Assembly: GCA_963710645.1 (NCBI GenBank)
Contig: CAVQBD010000003.1
Location: 124,001-188,000 of the forward strand
From: FEB-10 sp963710645
GTDB lineage: Bacteria; Acidobacteriota; Thermoanaerobaculia; Thermoanaerobaculales; Sulfomarinibacteraceae
DNA: 64,000 bases
Direction: 5' to 3'
The notes beneath the pieces were generated by a model, which searched no databases, was not told where the DNA came from, and saw nothing but the letters and a program-made list of their open reading frames with translations. Position numbers and translations under genes: made by a program. Below are positions 45,271 through 53,417 of the stretch, piece after piece (position 1 is the stretch's first letter; every line of letters begins with the position of its first letter).

Positions 45271-46596
45271 ATGCGAAAACTGTTTGCGGCGACTGTGTTG
45301 ATCACCTTCCTGGCGGTTGCGGCCGGGGCGGCCGACGATCCGAAGGTGGCCGGCGCGTGCATGACCTGCCACAAGGAAAAGACGGTGGGTCTTTACAAAC
45401 AGTGGTTCGACTCCGAACACGCCGCCCACAACGTGACCTGTCTCAGCTGCCACCAGGCCGATCGCCGCGATCCGGACGCCTATACCCATTACGACGCCAC
45501 CATCGCTACGCTGGTGACCCCTGCCGACTGCGGCCGCTGTCATCCAAACGAGGCCAAGGAGGTCTCCGACTCCTACCACGCCAGCGCGGGGAAGATCCTC
45601 GACTCGGCGGACGCCTATCTCGCCCATGTCGCTGCGGGAGACCCGGTTTCGGTCATCGGTTGCGAAAGCTGTCACGGCGGCAAGGTCCGGATCGACCCGA
45701 ACAGTCCCAACAAACTGGACCGCCACAGCTGGCCCAACTCAGGGATCGGCCGGATCAACCCCGACGGTTCCCTCGGATCGTGCAACGCCTGTCACACTCG
45801 GCACAGTTTTTCGAAGGCCCAGGCGAGACAGCCGGAGGCATGCTCAAAATGTCACCTCGGACCTGACCATCCCCAGAAAGAGGTCTACGAGGAGTCCAAG
45901 CACGGCAATACCTACTTCACCAACGAAGACATGATGAATCTCCGCTCGGACTCCTGGGTCGTGGGTGTGGACTACGCCACCGCGCCCACCTGCGCCACCT
46001 GCCACATCTCGGCCACGAGCAAGCAGAAGATCACCCACGACGTGGGCCAACGGATCGCCTGGACCCTGCGACCGCCGGTGTCCAAATACAAGGAGAACTG
46101 GCAGGTCAAACGGGCCAACATGCAGGACGTGTGCACCGCGTGCCACACCCAGACCTTCACCGACGGCCACTTCTACCAATTCGACGCGTCGGTGCGGTTG
46201 TACAACGAAAAGTTCGCCATCCCGGCCACCGAGCTGATGGATTTGGTGCGTTCGAAAAAGCTGCTCGAAAACCCGGCGGCCTTCTCGAACAAGATCGAGT
46301 GGACCTACTGGGAGCTGTGGCACCACGAGGGACGTCGCGCCCGCCACGGCGCCGCCATGATGGGCCCGGACTACACCTGGTGGCACGGTTTTTACGACAT
46401 CGCCCAAAACTTCTACTTCAAGCTCCTCCCGGAGGCCCGTCAGTTTGGCGACCCCGATGTGGACGCCTTTATCGACGAACTGTTGGACTCCGATCCCATG
46501 CACCGGTGGGTCCGGGAGCAAACAGCGGACCTCAAAAAGGAGATCCGGTCCGGTGATATGCAGAAGATCTACACGAGGTTCTTTGTCGAGGAGTGA
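45271..46596 (+). CDS. Octahaem hydroxylamine-oxidoreductase-like cytochrome c
   Basis: The ATG at 45271 has a GGAGG site and starts a signal peptide (LFAATVLITFLAVAAGAA). Eight CxxCH haem sites are present (CMTCH, CLSCH, CGRCH, CESCH, CNACH, CSKCH, CATCH, CTACH), and helix-rich C-terminal segments follow (WTYWELWHHEGRRARHGAAMMG, WWHGFYDIAQNFY). Number and spacing fit the Hao/octahaem nitrite reductase family. Without the companion genes of ammonia oxidisers it is more like the reductive epsilon-Hao or ONR type that reduces nitrite or hydroxylamine to ammonium. Whether the catalytic haem is cross-linked by a Tyr cannot be judged by eye. Periplasmic; electrons come from the next gene's product. 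Confidence 0.88.
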   Translation: MRKLFAATVLITFLAVAAGAADDPKVAGACMTCHKEKTVGLYKQWFDSEHAAHNVTCLSCHQADRRDPDAYTHYDATIATLVTPADCGRCHPNEAKEVSDSYHASAGKILDSADAYLAHVAAGDPVSVIGCESCHGGKVRIDPNSPNKLDRHSWPNSGIGRINPDGSLGSCNACHTRHSFSKAQARQPEACSKCHLGPDHPQKEVYEESKHGNTYFTNEDMMNLRSDSWVVGVDYATAPTCATCHISATSKQKITHDVGQRIAWTLRPPVSKYKENWQVKRANMQDVCTACHTQTFTDGHFYQFDASVRLYNEKFAIPATELMDLVRSKKLLENPAAFSNKIEWTYWELWHHEGRRARHGAAMMGPDYTWWHGFYDIAQNFYFKLLPEARQFGDPDVDAFIDELLDSDPMHRWVREQTADLKKEIRSGDMQKIYTRFFVEE

Positions 46597-46598
46597 CC

Positions 46599-48089
46599 AT
46601 GTTCCGGACCTACCTCGACTTCGTCCGTGCGGTATCCCTCGACCCCCTGGGTCGTGTCGGGGTGGTGTTGACCACCACCGCAGCCGTAAGCTTCGTCATC
46701 TCGCAGTTGGCCATGCTGGCGGGCCTGGTCACCAACGCCTACGTGGGCCTCATCGTCTACCTGCTCTTTCCGGTCCTCTTCATTCTGGGCCTGGTGATCA
46801 TCCCCATCGCATGGCGCCGCCAACGCCGACGAACCGGGCTGTCCTCCCGCGAACTCATCGAGCGGAACTTCGGCGACGATGGGGTTCAGGGCGGAGTCAC
46901 CGGCTCGCCCATCTTCCGCACCGTCGCTATTCTGACCCTCGCCAACGTTCTCATCCTCGGCGCAGCCAGCGTCAAAATGCTGCATTTCATGGACTCGGCC
47001 GAGTTCTGCGGCACCGCCTGTCACTCGGTCATGAATCCGGAGTGGACCACCTATCAGGCATCGCCCCACGCCCGGGTGGCCTGCGTGGACTGCCACGTGG
47101 GCGAGGGCATCGGGCCGTTGGTCAATTCCAAGCTTAACGGGGCCTGGCAGATGGTCTCGGCCACCTTCAACCTTTATGAACGGCCGATCCCCACACCGGT
47201 CCACCAGCTGCGCCCCGCTCGTGAGACCTGCGAAAAATGCCACTGGCCTGAGAAGTTCTACGGCAACCGGCTGGTGACCCTGGCCCGATACGCCAACGAC
47301 GAGATCTCCACCCCCAGCTACACCACGCTCAACCTGAAGATCGACGCCGGTTCCGCCGGATCCACCGGAGTCCACTGGCACGTGGGCGAGGGGGTCGAGG
47401 TCCGCTACGCTTCGGTGGATGACATGCGCCAGGAAATGCTGTGGGTCGAGGTCCTGCGCCCTGACGGGACGTGGCACCGATTCTCAAACACCCGGCCGTC
47501 CCCAAACGCCGGCGACTCGCGCCACGCGCGAACCATGGACTGCGTCGACTGCCACAACCGAGCGACCCACATCTATCAGAATCCCGGCAAGGCGGTGGAT
47601 GAGGCGATCCGCCTCGGCCGGATCGACCGTTCACTGCCCTACATCCGGCGGGAGGCCATCGCTGCGGTGACCGGGGGCTACCCCTCCCTGGACGCCGGCA
47701 AGGAGGGCATCCGGGCCGGGCTCGAGTCCTTCTACCGCCGAAACTACCCCAAACAGGCCTCCGCCTGGCTCGGCAAAATCGACGCCACGGTCGCCCAACT
47801 CCAGCTACTGTACGAGCGAAACGTCCACCACGAGATGAACATCGGATGGGGGGCCTACCCGAGCCTTCTGGGACATACAGAGGCGCCCGGCTGCTTCCGC
47901 TGCCACACCCGGCAGCTTCAGGATGGGCAGGGGATCTGGATCTCCGACGATTGCACCATCTGCCACTCGATCCTGGCCAACGATTCGCCGGAGCCCTTCA
48001 GCTATCTGAGGCCGGCCGAGGAAAAGGTTCGCGACCGCGCCATGCACGAATACCTCAGGGAGGAGTTCCTGAGTTCGTTCGTAGATTGA
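46599..48089 (+). CDS. Membrane multihaem cytochrome c, NapC/NirT-like quinol dehydrogenase
   Basis: ATG at 46599, two bases after the preceding stop. Two helices at about residues 18-40 and 44-66 and a third at about 103-128 anchor it. The haem-bearing part has five CxxCH sites (CVDCH, CEKCH, CVDCH, CFRCH, CTICH) plus a CGTACH sequence, a C-x3-CH variant near 136 that may be a sixth haem site. A WxxYxxSxH-like stretch (TTYQASPHARV) follows, as in NapC/NrfH. The protein should take electrons from quinol and pass them to the octahaem cytochrome. It is longer than NrfH (about 150 residues) by two extra haem regions. Confidence 0.85.
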   Translation: MFRTYLDFVRAVSLDPLGRVGVVLTTTAAVSFVISQLAMLAGLVTNAYVGLIVYLLFPVLFILGLVIIPIAWRRQRRRTGLSSRELIERNFGDDGVQGGVTGSPIFRTVAILTLANVLILGAASVKMLHFMDSAEFCGTACHSVMNPEWTTYQASPHARVACVDCHVGEGIGPLVNSKLNGAWQMVSATFNLYERPIPTPVHQLRPARETCEKCHWPEKFYGNRLVTLARYANDEISTPSYTTLNLKIDAGSAGSTGVHWHVGEGVEVRYASVDDMRQEMLWVEVLRPDGTWHRFSNTRPSPNAGDSRHARTMDCVDCHNRATHIYQNPGKAVDEAIRLGRIDRSLPYIRREAIAAVTGGYPSLDAGKEGIRAGLESFYRRNYPKQASAWLGKIDATVAQLQLLYERNVHHEMNIGWGAYPSLLGHTEAPGCFRCHTRQLQDGQGIWISDDCTICHSILANDSPEPFSYLRPAEEKVRDRAMHEYLREEFLSSFVD

Positions 48090-48123
48090 TGACGCACCCT
48101 ACAGCACCCATGGGAGACACTGT

Positions 48124-49356
48124 ATGACCAGCACTTGTTTTCGTTTTCTGACCCTCGTCGTGGCCGCGATCTTCACCGCCGGCTCCTTCCCGGCGGCAGC
48201 GGACGACGAGGAAGTCGGCCTGCTCGACGCCACCACCAAGGGAACCTTCTCCCTCAACCTCAGGTACCGATACGAGGATGTGGACCAGGACGGCTTCGAC
48301 GACAGCGGGCAAGCATCGACGTTGCGGACCGCCTTCGGCTACCGCACCCAATGGTGGAAGGGTCTGATGGTCTTCGCCGAGTTCGAGGACGTGCACGACC
48401 TGGGCATGGCGGACAACCACAACAACCTGGGCGCCGGATCGCTCTGGAACGGAGTCACCAACCGACCGGTCATCCCCGACCCGGAAAGCACCGAATTCAA
48501 CCAGGCGTACCTGGGAATCCGACCCCTGAAAGGCCTCGTCTTTCGAGCGGGGCTCCAAGAAGTGGTGATCGACAACGCTCGTTTTGTTGGTAACGTGGGC
48601 TGGCGCCAGAATCACCAGAGCTTCGAGGCCGTCAAAGCCTCCTTCGACAGAGTCTCCAATCTCTTTCTGGGATACACGTACCTCGGTCGCGTCCACACCG
48701 TCACCGGGGCATCACTGCCCATGTCGTCCCACCACGCCGAGGCGGGCTACACCTTCGGCGAGATTGGCACCCTGCGGGGGTACATTCTCCAACTCGACTA
48801 CGACAACGAATCCCAGTGGGGTCTGTCCACTTCGACCCAAGGAGCCTTCTTCGCCGGCCTCGCCAATCTCTCGGAAAACACTCGCCTCAGCTACCGCCTC
48901 GAGCTGGCTCAGCAGAGCGATGCCGGCAACAACCCGTACCACGTGGACGCCGGGTATTGGCGCGCGGATCTCGGTCTGGCCGTGGGCAAGGTCACCGTGG
49001 CAGGGGGGTACGAGGTGCTCGGGGGCGACCCCGGCGACGGCAAATTCACCACGCCGCTGGCCACGCTCCACGGTTTCAACGGATGGGCGGACAAATTCCT
49101 CGTCACCCCGGACGACGGTCTGGAAGATCTCTTCCTGTCGGTGAAAGCCAAACTCGGGAGCTTCAATCTCGAGGGGGTGTACCACGATTTCTCGGCGAAC
49201 ACGGGCGGCGCCTCATGGGGCTCTGAGTTCGACGCCCATGTGGTTTACACCGCCCCGTGGAAACAAAAGTTCGCCCTCAAGCTGGCGCAGTACAGCGCCG
49301 ACGAGTGGGCCACCGACACCAACAAAATCTGGTTGTGGACAAGCTGGGGTTTTTGA
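48124..49356 (+). CDS. Outer-membrane porin, alginate-export-like beta-barrel
   Basis: A signal peptide (residues about 1-26, ending FPAAADD) precedes a barrel of regular amphipathic strands (LNLRYRYEDVDQDGF, GLMVFAEFEDVHDLG, AYLGIRPLKGLVFRAGLQEV, AEAGYTFGEIGTLRGY) and a C-terminal WSWGF-like ending (LWTSWGF) recognised by the Bam machinery. It resembles the Alginate_exp/OprD-like set. Being 34 bases after the cytochrome gene, it probably admits the nitrogen-oxide substrate or another small anion. Substrate assignment is inference. Confidence 0.82.
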   Translation: MTSTCFRFLTLVVAAIFTAGSFPAAADDEEVGLLDATTKGTFSLNLRYRYEDVDQDGFDDSGQASTLRTAFGYRTQWWKGLMVFAEFEDVHDLGMADNHNNLGAGSLWNGVTNRPVIPDPESTEFNQAYLGIRPLKGLVFRAGLQEVVIDNARFVGNVGWRQNHQSFEAVKASFDRVSNLFLGYTYLGRVHTVTGASLPMSSHHAEAGYTFGEIGTLRGYILQLDYDNESQWGLSTSTQGAFFAGLANLSENTRLSYRLELAQQSDAGNNPYHVDAGYWRADLGLAVGKVTVAGGYEVLGGDPGDGKFTTPLATLHGFNGWADKFLVTPDDGLEDLFLSVKAKLGSFNLEGVYHDFSANTGGASWGSEFDAHVVYTAPWKQKFALKLAQYSADEWATDTNKIWLWTSWGF

Positions 49357-49548
49357 CACCCGGTGTGAGGTTCTTTCGTCGAGGCCCCCCCGCCCTTCAA
49401 AGGTTAGGGGTTGTCTGTTGTCAGCCCATGCGGGGAGAGTTATCCTATTCTCTGGTCATCGGAAAAAAACGAATAATCGACCCCAAAATTACGTTATCAC
49501 CTAGCGCGACTGGGATATCGCGTTATGAAATCGAAAAGGAGATGGAAA

Positions 49549-50124
49549 ATGAAAAAGATGTTTGGACTGTTGATTCTGTTGGGACTGGCGGCGATGCCGG
49601 CTTACGCCCAGAGCGTCACCATCGACTACGCCCACGACTATGACTTCAGCTCGGCGAAGACCTTCCAGTACATGGACACCGACGAGTCCGACCCGTCCAA
49701 CTCGCTGATGGCCGATCGGGTCGTTGACAAAATCAAAAAGGAACTGACCGAAGGCGGGCTCAAGGAAGTGAGCTCCAATCCAGACCTGTACGTGACGTCC
49801 CACTTCACGTCCAAGGAAAATGTGGTTTACAACACCACCAGCTTCGGCTATGGCGGCTACGGCCCGGGCTGGGGTAGCTGGGGCTATGGCGGCTACGGCT
49901 ACGGCGCCGGTGGCATGGGCACGGCGACGACAACCGCCTCGACCTACGAAGAGGGCACTCTGATCATCGACGCCTACGAACCAACCGAAAAGAAGATGGT
50001 CTGGCGCGGCGCCGGAACGGTGACCGTCAAGAAGAAGCCCGAGAAGCAACTCCAGCAGGTCGACAACATCCTCGCCAAACTCGGCAAAAAGTGGGACAAG
50101 ATCCTGGCCGGCAAAGGCAAGTAG
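49549..50124 (+). CDS. DUF4136-like secreted protein
   Basis: ATG at 49549 is preferred (AAAGGAG site eight bases upstream); 49525 is also in frame. A signal peptide (LFGLLILLGLAAMPAYA) is followed by DUF4136 features: YAHDYDFSSAKTFQYMDTDE, ADRVVDKIKKELTEGGLKEV, PDLYVTSHFTSKE, a glycine/tyrosine-rich loop, and EEGTLIIDAYEP...MVWRGAGTVTV. DUF4136 proteins are periplasmic lipoproteins or soluble envelope proteins of unknown role. There is no lipobox here. The gene ends at a good terminator. Confidence 0.8.
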   Translation: MKKMFGLLILLGLAAMPAYAQSVTIDYAHDYDFSSAKTFQYMDTDESDPSNSLMADRVVDKIKKELTEGGLKEVSSNPDLYVTSHFTSKENVVYNTTSFGYGGYGPGWGSWGYGGYGYGAGGMGTATTTASTYEEGTLIIDAYEPTEKKMVWRGAGTVTVKKKPEKQLQQVDNILAKLGKKWDKILAGKGK

Positions 50125-50150
50125 TCGACTCAGAAAACAGCATCGATCCC

Positions 50151-50183
50151 GCCCGGTCGCTCCTGATGCGGCCGGGCTTTTTT
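50151..50183 (+). terminator. Rho-independent terminator
   Basis: GCCCGGTCGC, a seven-base loop, then GCGGCCGGGC and a run of six T. The stem has ten pairs with one mismatch. It follows the DUF4136 gene by 26 bases. Confidence 0.8.
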
Positions 50184-50450
50184 GCACCCTGAGGCTGGGC
50201 AGGATATCGGCAACGGCAACCGGACCCAGCATCCACAATCGCACATCTGAACATGTTTGCAAGTTATTGATTTCAATAGGGCTTAAATTGACTTCGCGCC
50301 TTCGGCCCAGATACGATCCTCCGGTACAAAGGAGGTCCCATGGCGGACGAACCCAAGGGATGTGGCAGGGTCACCGGCGCCGTGCTCGGCGAGCCCGCGT
50401 CCGATGACCAACATCAAACAACCGAATCCAAAACCGCGAAGGAGACGAAG

Positions 50451-51059
50451 ATGGCGGCACAGGTAGGGCAGAAGGCACCCGATTTCAACGCCCCGGCGTA
50501 TTTTGATGGCGCATTCACCAACGTCCAACTCTCTGATCACCTCGGCAAGTGGGTCCTGTTGTGCTTCTACCCGGGTGATTTCACCTTCGTCTGAGCCACC
50601 GAAGTGTCGGCGGTCGCCGACAAGTATTCCGAGCTCCAGGACCTGGGCGTTGAAGTTTTCTCGGTCAGCGTTGACAGCCACTTCGTGCACAAGATGTGGA
50701 ACGATCACGAGCTGGTCAAGATGGTGGACGGCGGGATCCCCTTCCACATGCTCTCCGATCAGGCCGGCAACATCGGTCGCGCCTATGGGGTCTACGACGA
50801 GAACCAGGGCATCGAACTCCGCGGCCGGTTCATCATTGATCCGGACGGCGTGATCCAGGCCATGGAGGTGCTGACCCCGCCGGTGGGACGCCGCATCGCC
50901 GAGACCATCCGCCAGGTCCAGGCCTTCCAGTTGGTCCGAGCCAGCGGCGGCGCCGAAGCCACTCCCGCCGGTTGGATGCCCGGCCAGCCGGTACTCAGAC
51001 CAGGGCCCGCACTTGTGGGCAACGTCTGGAAGGAGTGGAAGCCGTCGATGGAAGAGTAG
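50451..51059 (+). CDS. Selenocysteine peroxiredoxin (AhpC/TSA family, UGA read-through)
   Basis: The ATG at 50451 gives the family N-terminus MAAQVGQKAPDFNAPAYF with a GAAGGAG site. An ATG at 50340 with a strong AAAGGAGGT site is in the same frame and would add 37 hydrophilic residues. The frame reads CFYPGDFTFV, then TGA at 50592-50594, then ATEVSAVADKYSEL and continues to 51059. The UGA is exactly at the peroxidatic cysteine (FTFV-C-PTE in the family), here U48. The catalytic Thr/Glu pattern is kept, though Pro is Ala. The resolving cysteine region (GEVCPAGW in AhpC) reads GAEATPAGWMPGQP, so there is no C-terminal cysteine. It would reduce peroxides with an external reductant. A SECIS-like hairpin follows the UGA. 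Confidence 0.82.
50606..50621 (+). promoter_or_regulatory. SECIS-like hairpin of the peroxiredoxin gene
   Basis: GTCGGCGGTCGCCGAC forms a perfect six-pair stem with a GGTC loop starting 18 bases after the UGA. The apical GGUC is like that of the E. coli fdhF element, which has GGUCU at the tip. Confidence 0.68.
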
Positions 51060-51632
51060 CTACTCGACGGAAATCGCCCTCAGTTCCACCGGCACGTTGC
51101 TGCCGACGTCGATGGTGAACGGACCCACCTCACCGGGGATATACGAGTCGACGATGATGTAGTAGGTGCCCGGGGCGGCGGCGAATGAGTAGGTTTCCGG
51201 ATCGCCGCTGAACCCGTCGTCCGCCCCCGCCAACACCGTGGCATCGTAGGTCGTGCAGTCGGCGTCCCCGATGATGTACGACGAGAGGTCGAAGCCCTGA
51301 TCGTCCGGGGTCACGGTGACGTCGATGGTTCCAGCGATCGTGATGACGATCTCGTACGCCTGATCCTCGCCGTCCTGACTAAAACCGCTGACGCTGGGCC
51401 CCCAGTCATCGACATAACCGGTGGTGTCGCCAGAGTCGGTATACATCGCGACGCCGATGGTCGGGGCATCGCTGCAGTTGTCGCCCCCCGAGCGATCCAG
51501 TTTGTCCTGGGTGTATCCGCCCGGGTTTCCGCCCTGATCCCTGACAGCCTTCTCCGCCGGTGTGTCGGCGATCGCCACGGCACCCATAAACACCAGCACA
51601 ACAAACACACTCAACATCCCCACACGTTGCAT
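51060..51632 (-). CDS. Secreted PPC-domain-like protein
   Basis: The ATG at 51632 has an AAGGAGG site and starts a signal peptide (LSVFVVLVFMGAVAIA). The mature 165 residues have a NCSDAPTIGV opening and the pattern of a bacterial pre-peptidase C-terminal-like beta sandwich: YEIVITIAGTIDVTVTPDDQGFDLSSYIIGD, then GTYYIIVDSYIPGEVGPFTIDV. It ends in VPVELRAISVE, a short C-terminal motif similar to those seen on secreted proteins of several Gram-negative phyla; whether it is a sorting signal is unknown. Its stop abuts the stop of the convergent peroxiredoxin gene. Confidence 0.7.
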   Translation of the reverse strand: MQRVGMLSVFVVLVFMGAVAIADTPAEKAVRDQGGNPGGYTQDKLDRSGGDNCSDAPTIGVAMYTDSGDTTGYVDDWGPSVSGFSQDGEDQAYEIVITIAGTIDVTVTPDDQGFDLSSYIIGDADCTTYDATVLAGADDGFSGDPETYSFAAAPGTYYIIVDSYIPGEVGPFTIDVGSNVPVELRAISVE

Positions 51633-51752
51633 CCTGTCCTCCTTTGAAAGGCCCAGACCCTTCCCCGGAAAGAATACAACAAACACCCCCCCCTTGCCCG
51701 GCGCCACGTGCGTGACGCCACCAATGATGCGGGATCCAACGCCCGCTCTTCA

Positions 51753-51847
51753 TTGTCATCCTGAGCAGCCGTAGGCGACGAAGGACCCATTCGACTCGCT
51801 TCCGGCTTCGCGCTTCGCCGTGACAGGCCGCTCGCTCAGGATGACAA
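51753..51847. repeat. 95-bp palindrome-ended element (TTGTCATCCTGAGC ends)
   Basis: A perfect 14-bp inverted repeat, TTGTCATCCTGAGC at 51753-51766 and GCTCAGGATGACAA at 51834-51847, bounds 67 bases that include GAAGGAC. There is no coding sequence. Elements with these ends and a GAAGGA motif inside occur in many metagenome-derived genomes (from memory), so it is probably a non-autonomous, MITE- or REP-like repeat. No target duplication was identified. Confidence 0.75.
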
Positions 51848-51873
51848 GATGAGACGCTCCGGACGGGAGCTGG

Positions 51874-51977
51874 TGCTCCTTGCTCCTTGTTCCCCGCTCC
51901 CGGGTGGGCGGGGTCCCTCGATCTTCGTTCTTTGTTCTTCGACCGGACGGGTGGGTGGGGGCTGCTCCCCCGCCCGG
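51874..51977. repeat. Degenerate 7-bp tandem repeat array, locus D
   Basis: Units of type TGCTCCT/TGTTCCC at 51874-51901, a G-rich core (GGGTGGGCGGGG), units of type TTCTTCG at 51914-51940, then another G-rich core and a GGGGGCTGCTCCCCC hairpin near 51956-51970. It is the reverse complement of the types in locus C (AGCAAGG and AACGAAG). The 350-base gap 51633-51982 holds only this array and the palindromic element. Confidence 0.75.
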
Positions 51978-51982
51978 CCGTC

Positions 51983-52666
51983 CTAGAATATCCAACCGAA
52001 CTCGAGTCTGATGACATCAAAGCGTGGCGTGCCGTCGGTGTCCCCGATATCCATCCACTGGCTGGTGTAACCGCCCTGCACGAAGGTCCTGTCGCTGTCG
52101 AAGGTGTAGCGGAGTCCCAGCGTCGCCTGATACGAAAAGCCGCTTTTCTTTTTGGTTGGGTAATTGTAGGAGCAAACGTAGCCCCACCACGGGTCCCACC
52201 AGCAGCCCCCCGACGGCAGGCCGTCGGGGATATTGGTGTCGATCCATGTCCAGCCGATGCCGGCGCCGACGTACGGCGCGAACTGTCCTTCCGTAAGGAA
52301 GAAAATCCCATTGGCCGACAATGCCAAAGAGTCGTACGAGCCGTAGACGCCCGTCACCCCGCCCTCATCCTCGACAACTTGGCCGTCGTAGCCGATGCCC
52401 GCCCATTGGAAGGCGAGGCTCGTGGCAAGCCGATCGGTGAAGTTGTAGGCCCCACCTATTGACAACCCAAAGTCGCTGTCGGTGTCCAGCGTCGACCCGC
52501 CCTGGCCGTCCAGGCTGGTGTCGAACTGGTAGAAGGTCCCGAGCGTAAACTCCCAGCGTTCCTCCCGATCCTGCGCCCCGGCCGTCGTGGCGCCGGCGAG
52601 CAAGATCAACGCAATGCCGGCAAGGCACATCGATTTCGTCATCCGAATCGTTTTCTTGTTCTTCAT
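51983..52666 (-). CDS. Outer-membrane beta-barrel protein (OmpW/OmpA-type small barrel)
   Basis: Two adjacent ATGs lie after a GGAGG site; the one at 52666 has the better spacing. A signal peptide (LAGIALILLAGATTAGA) is followed by eight or so strands: WEFTLGTFYQFDTSLDG, DFGLSIGGAYNFTDRLATSL, GQFAPYVGAGIGWTWID, FSYQATLGLRYTFDSDRTF. The C-terminus is FDVIRLEFGWIF, ending in Phe as Bam substrates do. A C-x-W-W-D segment (GGCWWDPWWGYVC) in a loop contains two cysteines that may form a disulfide. Confidence 0.8.
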   Translation of the reverse strand: MKNKKTIRMTKSMCLAGIALILLAGATTAGAQDREERWEFTLGTFYQFDTSLDGQGGSTLDTDSDFGLSIGGAYNFTDRLATSLAFQWAGIGYDGQVVEDEGGVTGVYGSYDSLALSANGIFFLTEGQFAPYVGAGIGWTWIDTNIPDGLPSGGCWWDPWWGYVCSYNYPTKKKSGFSYQATLGLRYTFDSDRTFVQGGYTSQWMDIGDTDGTPRFDVIRLEFGWIF

Positions 52667-52712
52667 CATATCCTCCATTGTTCGTCGGCTCAACGAGCCG
52701 CTGTTTTGTCTT

Positions 52713-52801
52713 GGTGCCAGGGCCGACACTTCTGACACTTAGGATCGATCGGAAACCGATTTCCTCGTGACTGAGGTGTCAAAAGTGTCGGCCCTGCCAC
52801 C
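52713..52801. repeat. 89-bp imperfect palindrome (GGCAGGGCCGACACTT arms)
   Basis: The left arm (52713-52742) and right arm (52771-52801) pair over about 30 bases with four differences; shared core is CAGGGCCGACACTT and TGACAC. The middle can form a second small hairpin (ATCGG AAA CCGAT). It lies between two minus-strand genes and may act as a transcription terminator or be a REP-like mobile repeat. Confidence 0.7.
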
Positions 52802-52845
52802 TGCGGTTGGTCGAATTTGAAAATATCGCTCTGCACAAAAGACAA

Positions 52846-53403
52846 TCAGAACTTGACCGAATACTTCTTGCCCTCGAGGCACACGCTGAAAGCCTTCTTG
52901 AAGTTCTCGATCTGCTCGGCCGTCGCCTGCTGGACCTGTTGACCCTGCTGCTCCACCTGTTGGCTCGCATCCTTCTTGGCACGCTTGGTCTTGCGGCGGG
53001 CGACGACCGCTCCGGCGGCCGCTCCGTAGGCGGCCCCCTGACCGGCGTCGTCGCTGGCGATCTCGCCGATCAGCGCCCCGGCCGCGGCGCCACCCAACGC
53101 TCCCTTCGCACCCGCACCTTTTCCGGCGCCGGCGATCTCCTGCTGCGCCTGCTGCGTCTGCTGCTCCACTTGTTGGGCCTGTTTGTCCAGCGCAAAGGGA
53201 TCGGTGCCGGTGTTCTGAACCGCCCAGTCGTAGCACACGGCCTCGTCGGTGGACTGCTGCCCGGGAGTCTGGCCCTCGTTCGGGAAGACATAACAGTCGA
53301 TGGCTGCGGCGAGGGACTTCTGCGGCGCGGGTTGGTTCTGCGCCATGCCGGTCCCGGCGACGATGGCGAGCAGCATGGCGGCAATCATAATTCTGGCAGT
53401 CAT
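52846..53403 (-). CDS. Glycine-zipper secreted protein
   Basis: ATG at 53403 starts a signal peptide (IMIAAMLLAIVAGTGMAQ). The mature protein begins with an alpha/beta part (AAAIDCYVFPNEGQ, DEAVCYDWAVQNTG), then Q-rich coiled segments flanking a glycine zipper (GAKGALGGAAAGALIGEIA, GQGAAYGAAAGAVV) at about residues 98-135. It ends FKKAFSVCLEGKKYSVKF. Such zippers insert in or contact outer membranes; related small proteins are of unknown role. The reading frame is open upstream to 53718 but that part belongs to the neighbouring gene in another frame. Confidence 0.75.
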   Translation of the reverse strand: MTARIMIAAMLLAIVAGTGMAQNQPAPQKSLAAAIDCYVFPNEGQTPGQQSTDEAVCYDWAVQNTGTDPFALDKQAQQVEQQTQQAQQEIAGAGKGAGAKGALGGAAAGALIGEIASDDAGQGAAYGAAAGAVVARRKTKRAKKDASQQVEQQGQQVQQATAEQIENFKKAFSVCLEGKKYSVKF

Positions 53404-53417
53404 GGTGTTGTGTCCTT

